From the NCBI RefSeq assembly GCF_021390595.1, contig NZ_JAJEJR010000002.1, positions 868,001 through 932,000 on the forward strand: a stretch of DNA of 64,000 nt, given 5' to 3'. Made by a program: the position numbers and the translations under genes. Positions 45,911 through 53,347 of this stretch are shown piece by piece (position 1 is the first letter of the stretch; each line of letters begins with the position of its first letter). This stretch comes from Paraburkholderia sp. HP33-1. GTDB lineage: Bacteria > Pseudomonadota > Gammaproteobacteria > Burkholderiales > Burkholderiaceae. The notes under the pieces were generated by a model that was not told the DNA's origin, ran no database searches, and was given only the letters and a program-made list of their open reading frames with translations.

Positions 45911-46750
45911 TCAGCGGGACAACAGCACCGGCACGGTCATCGACTGCAGCATCGTGCGCGTCGCGCCGCCCAGTACGACTTCGTGCAGCCGCGAATGCGC
46001 GTACGCCCCCATCACGATCATGTCGCAGCCGAGGTTCGAAGCCTGCGACAGCAGCGCGTCTCCCACCGGCGTGTCGGCTTCGACGCTCACCTCGCGCACG
46101 TCGATCTTCACGCCGTGACGCGCGATGGTCAGCGCGATGTCGGCGCCCGGAATCCGGTCGCGCGGCGATTGATCGCTCGGTGAATGGACCCTCAACAGCG
46201 ACACGTTTGCGGCATGCGCAAGGAACGGCAGCGCGTCGTGGATCGCACGGGTGGCTTCCCGGCTGCCGTCCCACGCGACCAGCACGTGCCGCCCCGGCGG
46301 CGCGACGCTGCCTGCCGACGGCACCAGCAACACGGGACGCCCGGCCGACAGCACGATGTGCTCGACGAACTGTTCGGCGACGAAGGCCTCGGGATCGACC
46401 GGGTCCGTCTGCCCGAGCACGATCAGATCGGTGAGGCGGGCGTATTGCGGCACGACGTCGTTCGCGTAGCCCTCCGGGGCGATCCACTGACCGTCGATTT
46501 TCGTGCGCGCGAGTTCCGCATGAAACTGCCGCTCGAGCGCGCCGGCGCGTTCGTGGCGCAGGCGCTCGTGTTCCGCGTAGTACACGGCGGTGCCGGCCAT
46601 CACGAAGAACGCGTGGCGCGGCGGCACGTAGGTCGAAAACAGGCCGGTCAGCCTCGCATGAAAGCGGTGCGCGAGCTGCAACGCGATTTCGAAGCGTGGA
46701 TGAGCGGGAACGCTCGTATCGAGGTGAACGAGAATGCTTTTGTAGCTCAT
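45911..46750 (-). CDS. tandem universal stress protein
   Basis: A 279-residue double-UspA protein, paralogous to 44941-45768. Domain 1: YKSILVHLDTSVPAHPRFEIALQLAHRF; domain 2: GRHVLVAWDGSREATRAIHDALPFLA, ending IVMGAYAHSRLHEVVLGGATRTML. GGAGCC lies upstream of the ATG. An FNR-type box at 46834-46847 lies 84-97 bp upstream, so it is a good candidate for oxygen-limited induction and heads the usp gene string. Confidence 0.92.
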   Translation of the reverse strand: MSYKSILVHLDTSVPAHPRFEIALQLAHRFHARLTGLFSTYVPPRHAFFVMAGTAVYYAEHERLRHERAGALERQFHAELARTKIDGQWIAPEGYANDVVPQYARLTDLIVLGQTDPVDPEAFVAEQFVEHIVLSAGRPVLLVPSAGSVAPPGRHVLVAWDGSREATRAIHDALPFLAHAANVSLLRVHSPSDQSPRDRIPGADIALTIARHGVKIDVREVSVEADTPVGDALLSQASNLGCDMIVMGAYAHSRLHEVVLGGATRTMLQSMTVPVLLSR

Positions 46751-46833
46751 CGCCGGGGCTCCGTGACAGAACGTGCAGGGACGGGCGTCAGCCCGTGCTG
46801 AGATCGAGTCTATGGGCCGGGTAGGCGCGGCTG

Positions 46834-46847
46834 TTGACGCAGATCAA
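46834..46847. promoter_or_regulatory. FNR/ANR-type box (TTGACGCAGATCAA)
   Basis: Located 84 bp upstream of the USP gene on the minus strand. It has the same 14 bases as the box at 39815. It is the first of two boxes in one divergent spacer. Confidence 0.65.
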
Positions 46848-46869
46848 GCGCGCCCATGCTGCACGCCGG

Positions 46870-46883
46870 TTGATGCAGGTCAA
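46870..46883. promoter_or_regulatory. FNR/ANR-type box (TTGATGCAGGTCAA)
   Basis: The second box of the divergent spacer, 76 bp before the ATG of the HPF-like gene on the plus strand. The pair suggests one box per divergent promoter. Confidence 0.6.
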
Positions 46884-46958
46884 GCGCCGCAAGCGGCGTG
46901 CTTCTACAGTGACAGGAATGGATATGCACACGCACTGACTTCGAGGCGGGAGGGGAGG

Positions 46959-47273
46959 ATGGGCATCGGCATGGAGATCGTCTATCTCGGCTTCCCGGGG
47001 GCGGCGCAGCTCGAAGCGGAGGCTGGGGTCCAGCTGTTGCGTCTCGCCCGGTTCGGCGCGCTCGTATCCACCTGCCATCTGGCGATCGAGGCGATGCGTC
47101 CGGACCACGCCGGCCCGCATTACGACGTGAGGCTCGATCTCATCACGTCCGCGCACGAATTCAGGCCCATCGCTCATTGCTCCGGTGAGGACGCCGAGGC
47201 AGCGATTCGCGGCACGTTCGATCTCGCGGAACAGGAACTCGAGACGATCGCAGCGCGAGCGCGCACGCACTGA
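46959..47273 (+). CDS. HPF/RaiA-like ribosome hibernation protein
   Basis: A 104-residue protein with the beta-alpha-beta layout of the sigma-54-modulation/HPF family: CHLAIEAMRPDHAGPHYDVRLDLITSAHEFRPIAH, followed by DAEAAIRGTFDLAEQELE. Such factors dimerise or silence ribosomes in stationary or anoxic cells. The similarity is by pattern and needs a profile search. GGGAGGGG precedes the ATG. Upstream FNR-type box at 46870. Confidence 0.7.
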   Translation: MGIGMEIVYLGFPGAAQLEAEAGVQLLRLARFGALVSTCHLAIEAMRPDHAGPHYDVRLDLITSAHEFRPIAHCSGEDAEAAIRGTFDLAEQELETIAARARTH

Positions 47274-47294
47274 CCGAGGGCGGCCCGACTCGCG

Positions 47295-47308
47295 TTGACG
47301 TGCATCAA
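47295..47308. promoter_or_regulatory. FNR/ANR-type box (TTGACGTGCATCAA)
   Basis: About 100 bp before the ATG of the second DUF1488 gene. Confidence 0.6.
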
Positions 47309-47408
47309 ATCCGCCGCGTATCGTGTGGCTTAGTTGGGAAGATCGCGCGGCGGCCGATGCGTAGAGGGTCCGCCGATGCGACATTTCATGCCCGAAGGGG
47401 GCGTCACC

Positions 47409-47684
47409 ATGCATATTTCCTTTCCATCCAGCCCGCCCGAGTATTGCGCTCGCGATCTGGTGCTGGCGTTTCCGGCGCTCGTCGACGATCAGCCGGTGCA
47501 ATGCGCGATCACGGCCGAAGCGCTCGAAGATCATTTCGGCGCGTGCTCGCTGCGCGAAGACGATCTGGTCGAGGCGTTCCTCGCGCATCGTGTCCAGATC
47601 GAACTGGCCGCGCAGCGTCTGCTCGAAGAGGTCGGCGCCAAACCCGTCCTGCTGCACAGCGGGTTTTTCAGGTTCTGCACGTAG
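47409..47684 (+). CDS. DUF1488 protein, second copy
   Basis: A 91-residue paralogue of the protein at 26957-27247: PEYCARDLVLAFPALVDDQPVQCAITAEALEDHFGA, then a helical part and a GFFRFCT end. The ATG at 47409 is chosen because homology to the other copy starts there. It is preceded by an FNR-type box, unlike the other copy. Its 3' end overlaps the end of the convergent kinase-like gene by 17 bases. Confidence 0.88.
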   Translation: MHISFPSSPPEYCARDLVLAFPALVDDQPVQCAITAEALEDHFGACSLREDDLVEAFLAHRVQIELAAQRLLEEVGAKPVLLHSGFFRFCT

Positions 47685-49356
47685 CGGGCGAGGCAACCGC
47701 GCCAGGTTCCGTGCGCGGCAGCATCAGTTCAAGCACCGGGCGCCAGAACCCGGGGGACTCGAACGCCGCGATGGGTACCGCAGTGTCGAACGGCAAGCTC
47801 AGCGCCTGCTCGGCCGCAGTCAGCGCGTCGGCGCTCGCGAGCTGACGCGTGAGCGTGGCGGTGTCGGCGTCGGACAGATCGCGCGGACCTTTCCGGCGCG
47901 CTTCGATGCGCTGCTCGAGCACCGCTCGCTCGGCGCGAAAGTCGAGAATGCGGGCCGGCACGCCGAGCCGTTCGGCGAGCGCGAAAAACGTGCCGCGGTG
48001 ACGGAACTCGAGAAAGGTCGCGTCGACGATCACGCTGTGGCCGCTTTGCAGCACGCCGCACGCGAGCTGAAGAAGGTGTTCGTAGATCGCGTGCCGCGCT
48101 CCCTGCGTGTAGTGTTCGGCGCCAAGCGCCGTTTGCGCGTCGGGCGCCGGCCGCAGGCGCTTGCGCTCGGCATCGCTCGACACGCGCACGGCGCCGCACA
48201 GGTCCGCGAGAGCCCGGCTCGCGACCGATTTCCCCGAACCGGAATAGCCATGACACAGCAGCAGAACGGGTCCCGGCCTCTGCGTCTGCGCTCGCGCGAC
48301 CTCGATGTAGCGCAGGGCCGGTTGCGGAATGGCGACATTGCGGCCCGCCACGTATCCCGCTTTCAGGCACGCGACCCACGCCCGCACCAAAGCGCGATAG
48401 GCGACATACAAAGGCATCAGCGAAAGCGCCGCATAGTCGCCCGATGTCTCCAGCCAACGGTTCAACAGGCGATTGGCCAGACGGGGTTCCGCTCGCGCGC
48501 ACAAATCCATCACGAGAAACGCGACGTCCGCGGCGACGTCGATCCAGCGTAGCGCATCGTCGAAGTCGATACAGTCGAACATCGCGATGGCGCCGCGCCA
48601 GCGAACCACGTTGTCCAGATGCAGATCGCCGTGGCAGCCGCGCACGAAACCCTCGGCGCGGCGCCGCTCGATCACGGGCGCGAGTGCGTCGAGCTGACGC
48701 GCGCACCACGCGGCAATGCCGGGCACTTCGGGATGGTTGCAATTGGCCAGCAGTGCAGCGTTGATCGTTTCGACCTGCATGCGCACCAGCGTGGCGCTGC
48801 CGTAGCGCGACGAGGACGCGTTGCGGGGCGCCCTCAGGTGATAGTCGGCGAGCCGCCGCGCCGCGCTGTCGATGTCGCTCGTCGTCAGCGCTCCCTTTGC
48901 CGCGAGACTCGAAAAGAGCGCCGCCTCGTCGAAACGGCGCATTTTGACCGCGTGTTCGACGGCCGCGCCGCCGGCCCCGAGTGTCAGCACGCCGGCGTGG
49001 CGCGCGATCGGCAGCACGCCGGCATAGAGACCGCGTGCGAGTGGGCGGTTAAGACGGACCTGGGCTTGGCAGCAGCGCTCGCGGGTCGCGGTGGCGGTGA
49101 AGTCCGCGAAACCTGGTGCGACGGGTTTGATGATCTTGTATGCGAAGCGCCCGGCGAGGTAGACGACGGAAATATGCGTTTCGATCCTGACGATCCTGCC
49201 CGCCGGATGACGATAGGTTGCGGGCCTGCGCAGCACCGCGCCGAGTCCGCGCACGCTGCGGCGCGCGGCGCGCAGACGGTTGGCGAGATGCTGGACGCCA
49301 CCACCAGAGGCATCAGCGCGGCGTGCGCCATGCTTGCCCTTCGGCGGCGAGCTCAT
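47668..49356 (-). CDS. bifunctional APH-like kinase / AAA ATPase-type protein
   Basis: A 562-residue fusion. The N-terminal aminoglycoside-phosphotransferase-like kinase domain has the catalytic HGDLHLDN at 242-249 and FDCIDFDD for metal binding. The C-terminal AAA_33-type P-loop domain begins GYSGSGKS at 370-377 and has VIVDATFLEFRHRG. The architecture matches mycobacterial Rv2004c, a DosR-regulon member of unknown substrate. It follows a 44-codon ORF by 26 bases. Confidence 0.88.
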   Translation of the reverse strand: MSSPPKGKHGARRADASGGGVQHLANRLRAARRSVRGLGAVLRRPATYRHPAGRIVRIETHISVVYLAGRFAYKIIKPVAPGFADFTATATRERCCQAQVRLNRPLARGLYAGVLPIARHAGVLTLGAGGAAVEHAVKMRRFDEAALFSSLAAKGALTTSDIDSAARRLADYHLRAPRNASSSRYGSATLVRMQVETINAALLANCNHPEVPGIAAWCARQLDALAPVIERRRAEGFVRGCHGDLHLDNVVRWRGAIAMFDCIDFDDALRWIDVAADVAFLVMDLCARAEPRLANRLLNRWLETSGDYAALSLMPLYVAYRALVRAWVACLKAGYVAGRNVAIPQPALRYIEVARAQTQRPGPVLLLCHGYSGSGKSVASRALADLCGAVRVSSDAERKRLRPAPDAQTALGAEHYTQGARHAIYEHLLQLACGVLQSGHSVIVDATFLEFRHRGTFFALAERLGVPARILDFRAERAVLEQRIEARRKGPRDLSDADTATLTRQLASADALTAAEQALSLPFDTAVPIAAFESPGFWRPVLELMLPRTEPGAVASPATCRT

Positions 49357-49381
49357 GCCGGCCTCCTGCCCAGCACCGCGT

Positions 49382-49516
49382 TCATCCGAACTCGGGGCGC
49401 GAGCCGCCTCGGCCCGCGCCGTAGGTGCGTTCCGTCGCTGGGCGCATGATCATGCAGTCGGTTGCGAGCAGCCCTTGCCGGGCGTCATGGTGGAACACGA
49501 GCGTCTCATTCGACAC
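49382..49516 (-). CDS. putative 44-residue small protein, leader of the APH/AAA gene
   Basis: GTG at 49516 has GGAGG 6 nt upstream, one of the strongest ribosome sites here. The product starts MSNETLVFHHDARQGLLATD and ends GGSRPEFG. No family is known, but the ribosome site, position after an FNR-type box and same-strand gene 26 bases downstream argue for translation. Confidence 0.45.
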   Translation of the reverse strand: MSNETLVFHHDARQGLLATDCMIMRPATERTYGAGRGGSRPEFG

Positions 49517-49608
49517 GGTTGACCTCCGCGTGGTGGAGCGGCCAGCGCCCGCGCGGCGCGCAAGCCGAAATTATCTGCCTATTTAAGTCGTGGGGTGTGG
49601 CGAGCGGA

Positions 49609-49622
49609 TTGATCTGTATCAA
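49609..49622. promoter_or_regulatory. FNR/ANR-type box (TTGATCTGTATCAA)
   Basis: A perfect TTGAT-N4-ATCAA. It lies 93 bp before the GTG of the small ORF on the minus strand. Confidence 0.75.
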
Positions 49623-49742
49623 CGAGGCCGGGGCGGCCTACTGATTTTGTCAAGACACCAGGAAAGGTTTCGGAACATAAGGGGTCCTGTTATGCAGGAT
49701 GACCCACAGGACGTTTGCGCCGCATCGAGCCCGGGACCGCAC

Positions 49743-49756
49743 TTGACGTGGATCAA
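49743..49756. promoter_or_regulatory. FNR/ANR-type box (TTGACGTGGATCAA)
   Basis: 191 bp before the Hsp20 ATG. The spacing is long, but no other gene is closer on the plus strand. Confidence 0.6.
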
Positions 49757-49946
49757 CGACGCGAAGCCATGCGCGACTACGCTGAAGGTGCGGTTTCACG
49801 GTGCGGACCATCGTGAACGTGAATGCACGAGACGGCGGCGGCATTGGTTGCGCCCGGCGCCTCGCGCCATCCGGCGACGCTGCAAGCCGGCTTGCAGTCG
49901 GTCAATTGGGCCAAATCACGGCCTGCTTATCTTAAGGAGAGAGGCA

Positions 49947-50381
49947 ATGAGCAATCTGACGCGTTTTGATCCGCTTTCGCTGGACCCTGTTGCGGAACTG
50001 TTTCAGGGTTTCTTCCGGCCGATGCGCTCGACGCTGACGACGCAGGACACCGAACTCGCATCGATGAAGATCGACATGACGGAAACCGACGGAGCCTATT
50101 CGGTGAAAGCCGAGCTGCCGGGCGTGGACAAGAAGGATATCGACGTTCAGATCGACGGGAGCATCGTTTCGATCAACGCGAAGGTCGAGCGCAACAAGGA
50201 GGAAAAGGAAGGCGAGCGCGTGATCCGCCGCGAGCGTTATTCCGGCACGTTCAGCCGCTCGTTCTCGCTCGGCGTTGAGGTCGACGAGGCCAACGCGAAA
50301 GCCGAATACAAGGACGGTGTGCTGTCGTTGAGCCTGCCTAAAAAGGCGCCTGGCGATCGCAAGCGCCTGACGGTCAGCTAG
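49947..50381 (+). CDS. Hsp20 / alpha-crystallin small heat-shock protein
   Basis: A 144-residue sHsp. The alpha-crystallin domain runs from about residue 45 (IDMTETDGAYSVKAELPGVDKKDIDVQID) to YKDGVLSLSLPKK; the C-terminal KRLTVS holds a short I/L-x-V-type anchor. It holds unfolded proteins in oligomers. AAGGAGAGAG precedes the ATG. Hsp20 (HspX/Acr) is a hallmark of the mycobacterial dormancy regulon, and this one lies downstream of an FNR-type box. Confidence 0.94.
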   Translation: MSNLTRFDPLSLDPVAELFQGFFRPMRSTLTTQDTELASMKIDMTETDGAYSVKAELPGVDKKDIDVQIDGSIVSINAKVERNKEEKEGERVIRRERYSGTFSRSFSLGVEVDEANAKAEYKDGVLSLSLPKKAPGDRKRLTVS

Positions 50382-50414
50382 AAGGCGGCAACCCGGGCTG
50401 AACGATGAAGTTAT

Positions 50415-50440
50415 GGCGCGCCGTCACGGGCGCGCCTTTT
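50415..50440 (+). terminator. intrinsic terminator of hsp20
   Basis: An 8-bp GGCGCGCC stem, a 6-nt loop, GGCGCGCC and TTTT, with more T-rich sequence after. It lies 34 bases past the hsp20 stop. Confidence 0.75.
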
Positions 50441-50459
50441 CTTTTCCTGTCTTCCCGCC

Positions 50460-51128
50460 TCAGTCCGCGAGAGAGCTGAGCTTCGTGCCGAGTGCGCCAA
50501 CCGTCTGCGCGAGAATCGGCAATTCGTCTTCGTTCAGCTTGAGCGCGTCGGCGAGCAGACGATGATTGATCCAGCCGCGCACCACGTTGCCGAGCCCCTC
50601 GGACGCGCAATACAGCGCGACGTTTTGCGCCATCGCGCCCGCCGCGACGGCGGAAAAGATATCGCGTTGCTGCAAGGGCATCTGCAGCAGACGCGACGTG
50701 TTTACCACGTACACGAGGTCGAGCGGCGCCTCGCTGACGAAGTCCTGATAACCGGTCAGGTTGCGCGCGTCGCTCGCATGCTTGAGCACGAGACGGTGCG
50801 ACGCCGGGTCGTAGCGGTAGACGCCGTTGGGCAGCACCGCGTAGAGGTCGATTTCGTTGAAGGCATGCGCGGACGGCGCCGTGCGGCCGCCGGTCGCGGA
50901 ACGATTGACGCCGCCGGCGGCCCACAGCAGCGCGCCGAGCGTGGCGGGCGGCAGATCGTCCCCGGAAAACTCGCGCGTGCTCGAACGCAGCGACAGCGCT
51001 TTCATGAGCGGTGCGCCCGAACTCATGTCGGGCAGCGGCAATTCGATCGAAGCCGGGGCTTCCCCGCGCGCGCGTGCCGGCGCTTGACCGGGTGCGGGTT
51101 CATAAGTCAGCAGTTGCGTGTCGGGCAT
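50460..51128 (-). CDS. SagB/ThcOx-type nitroreductase
   Basis: A 222-residue FMN-dependent nitroreductase of the SagB-dehydrogenase family: SLRSSTREFSGDDLPPATLGALLWAAGGVNR, TAPSAHAFNEIDLYAV, FSAVAAGAMAQNVALYCASEGLGNVVRGWI. No thiazole/oxazole-modified-microcin precursor or cyclodehydratase is nearby, so a peptide-modifying role has no support. Together with the split Acg-type gene it adds a second flavin reductase to the locus. The start at 51128 begins MPDTQLL; the frame extends to 51170. Confidence 0.88.
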   Translation of the reverse strand: MPDTQLLTYEPAPGQAPARARGEAPASIELPLPDMSSGAPLMKALSLRSSTREFSGDDLPPATLGALLWAAGGVNRSATGGRTAPSAHAFNEIDLYAVLPNGVYRYDPASHRLVLKHASDARNLTGYQDFVSEAPLDLVYVVNTSRLLQMPLQQRDIFSAVAAGAMAQNVALYCASEGLGNVVRGWINHRLLADALKLNEDELPILAQTVGALGTKLSSLAD

Positions 51129-51337
51129 GGTCGACTCCTTCGATGATGGGGGCGATGCGTTACCTCGCATGTCGATGCATCGTTTTGAACATAGCGGCGC
51201 ATGCGCGCCGGCATCGCTGACGGCGTGCTGGCGCCGGCGGCACGCATCGCACCGGGCGTCAGGGATTCCGTTGCGCTTGCCATGTGCGTCTCCATGCCGC
51301 CAATGGCCTTACCTTACGGTCGAGGGGCGCCGTCGCG

Positions 51338-51351
51338 TTGATCCACGTCAA
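51338..51351. promoter_or_regulatory. FNR/ANR-type box (TTGATCCACGTCAA)
   Basis: 59-72 bp upstream of the DHH gene, 210 bp from the divergent SagB-type gene. It could serve either. Confidence 0.65.
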
Positions 51352-51409
51352 GCGGGCATCACCGTTTGACCCCGCGCGAGCCGCGCGCGATAGTGGATGC
51401 GATGCCCCG

Positions 51410-52402
51410 ATGAAGCAGCCGATGAACCGATTCGACGTTTTCAATGGCGATGCCGACGGTATCTGCGCGCTGCACGAGTTGCGGCTCGCCGAGCCTGCCG
51501 ACACGATCCCGGTCACGGGCGCCAAGCGCGACGTGACGTTGTTGCGTCGAGCCAACGCGCAACCCGGCGATAGCGTGACCGTGCTGGATATTTCGCTCGA
51601 TTCGAACCGCGATTCGCTGATCGCGTTGCTGGACCGCGGGGTGAAGATCGACTATTTCGATCACCATTTCCCCGGCCGCATCCCCGAACACGCGCTGTTG
51701 ACGACCCACATCGATACGTCACCGGATATGTGCACGGCGCTGATCGTGGACCGCCATCTGCAAGGCCGCTACACACGCTGGGCGGTGATCGCGGCCTATG
51801 GCGACAATCTGCATCGGGCGGCGCATCGGGCCGCCACCGCGTGCGCGATGAACTCGTTCGACGAGCAGAAACTGCGCGAACTTGGCGAAGCGATCAACTA
51901 CAACGCCTACGGAGATAGCGTCGCCGATCTCGCCGTCGATCCTGTCGAGATGTATCGCGCCATTCAACCCTTTGCGGACCCGCTGGAGTTCATCGCGTCG
52001 AGCAGCGTATTGCCCGATCTACAGGCGCGACGAACCGAAGACCTCGAACTGGCCTTGGGAAGCGCGGCAGTCCGGCGGCTCGCGAACGGAACGCTGCACA
52101 TCCTTCCCGACGCGGCGTGGGCGCGGCGCGTGCGAGGCGAATTCGCCAATCTCGTCGCGCGACGCGACCCAGAGCGAGCACACGCGGTGCTGACGCTGCG
52201 CGGCGACGGCCGATACGTGGCGAGCGTGCGCGCGCCGCTGGACTGCCCGCGCGGCGCCGACGTTCTTTGCAGGAAATTCGGCGGAAACGGCAGGGTGGCG
52301 GCCGGCGGTATCGCCGGGCTCGATCACGCGCGTCTCGACGAATTCATGGCGGCGTTCAGCGCTGCGTTTTGCAGCCAAAGCCGTGGGGCGGGTGGCCGAT
52401 AG
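51410..52402 (+). CDS. DHH-family phosphoesterase
   Basis: A 330-residue protein with DHH motifs: NGDADGICALHEL (residues 10-22), VTVLDISLDSNRD, and the signature YFDHHFPG, plus a glycine-rich C-terminal GGNGRVAAGGIAG that fits DHHA1. Members cleave nanoRNA, cyclic dinucleotides or polyphosphates; the substrate here is unknown. The start is 51410 or the next ATG at 51422. It has an FNR-type box upstream. Confidence 0.85.
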   Translation: MKQPMNRFDVFNGDADGICALHELRLAEPADTIPVTGAKRDVTLLRRANAQPGDSVTVLDISLDSNRDSLIALLDRGVKIDYFDHHFPGRIPEHALLTTHIDTSPDMCTALIVDRHLQGRYTRWAVIAAYGDNLHRAAHRAATACAMNSFDEQKLRELGEAINYNAYGDSVADLAVDPVEMYRAIQPFADPLEFIASSSVLPDLQARRTEDLELALGSAAVRRLANGTLHILPDAAWARRVRGEFANLVARRDPERAHAVLTLRGDGRYVASVRAPLDCPRGADVLCRKFGGNGRVAAGGIAGLDHARLDEFMAAFSAAFCSQSRGAGGR

Positions 52403-52478
52403 TTCGCCGCTGCATCGCAGTCGCAAGTGCGAAACCTTCGTTTTGCGGCACCCCGGCATGAGTGTCGTCCCCGCCGGC

Positions 52479-52492
52479 TTGATGCAAATCAA
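52479..52492. promoter_or_regulatory. FNR/ANR-type box (TTGATGCAAATCAA)
   Basis: A perfect TTGAT-N4-ATCAA, 103 bp before the CBS-BON gene. Confidence 0.75.
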
Positions 52493-52594
52493 CAATGGTC
52501 CGGCGCCGGGCATCGATCATGGGGGTGTACTCGCGCAAGCGAACGAACCAGTGTCTCGTCTTGCCACCACCCGTCACTCGATAGGGAGATCACC

Positions 52595-53284
52595 ATGCAA
52601 GCCTCGGACATCATGACGACCCAGGTCGTTTCAATCACGCCGGACAGCTCGGTCTATGACGCGGCAAAGCTGCTTGCCGGGAACAGGATCAGTGGCATGC
52701 CCGTCGTCGACGACGCGGGCAGCGTAATCGGCATCGTCAGCGAGGGCGATCTGCTCCGGCGTGTCGAAACCGGCACCGAAACGCCGCGCCGTTCGTGGCT
52801 TGCGGAGTTCCTCGCGCCCACGCGTCAGCTCGCGGTCGAATATCTGAAGGAGCGTTCGATTCAGGTGCGTGACGTGATGAGCGCGCCCGCTGTCACCGTC
52901 GACGAATCCGCGCCGCTGACCGAGGTCGCCGGATTGCTCGGACGCAAGCACATCAAGCGGCTACCGGTAGTGCGCAAGGGCAAGCTCGTCGGTATCGTCA
53001 GCAGGTCCAACCTGGTGCGCGCGCTCGCGAGCTGCGCGCCCGCGCAGCTCGATGCGCAACCGTCGGACGAGCAGATCCGCGACGCGATCACGAAGGAACT
53101 CGAAGGACACCGCTGGTCGATGGCCGCCGACGGCCTGATCGTTACGGAGGGTGTCGCGCATTGCTGGGGTGTAGTGCGCTCCGAGGAAGAGCGTCAGGTG
53201 ATCCTCGCGGCCGCCGCGCGCACGCCGGGCGTAAAAGCCGTGAAGGATCATCTGGAGTATCCGGTCGCCTTTGCGCCGATGTGA
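52595..53284 (+). CDS. CBS-domain pair plus BON domain protein
   Basis: A 229-residue protein. Two CBS motifs: MQASDIMTTQVVSITPDSSVYDAAKLLAGNRISGMPVVDD (residues 1-60) and VRDVMSAPAVTVDESAPLTEVAGLLGRKHIKRLPVV. The C-terminal third (LEGHRWSMAADGLIVTEGVAHCWGVV to VKDHLEYPV) is BON-like. CBS pairs bind adenosine nucleotides. Mycobacterial Hrp1 (Rv2626c), a dormancy protein, is a bare CBS pair. AGGGAG precedes the ATG; FNR-type box upstream. Confidence 0.92.
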   Translation: MQASDIMTTQVVSITPDSSVYDAAKLLAGNRISGMPVVDDAGSVIGIVSEGDLLRRVETGTETPRRSWLAEFLAPTRQLAVEYLKERSIQVRDVMSAPAVTVDESAPLTEVAGLLGRKHIKRLPVVRKGKLVGIVSRSNLVRALASCAPAQLDAQPSDEQIRDAITKELEGHRWSMAADGLIVTEGVAHCWGVVRSEEERQVILAAAARTPGVKAVKDHLEYPVAFAPM

Positions 53285-53347
53285 CGGGCGTGGCGGAAGA
53301 TCCGCCGTCGCGCGATATGAGCGGCGCGAACAGGCAGGCTCGACGAG

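Larger units (their letters stand above)
49517..49946. other. divergent spacer with two FNR-type boxes
   Basis: 430 bases between the small ORF/APH-AAA genes and Hsp20, holding boxes at 49609 and 49743. No credible gene was found; the plus-strand frame through it reads as a shadow. Confidence 0.5.

Noticed and set aside
50460..51128. SagB-type protein as part of a thiazole/oxazole-modified peptide cluster
   Set aside because: No precursor peptide, cyclodehydratase or export gene is nearby; the context is stress and redox.
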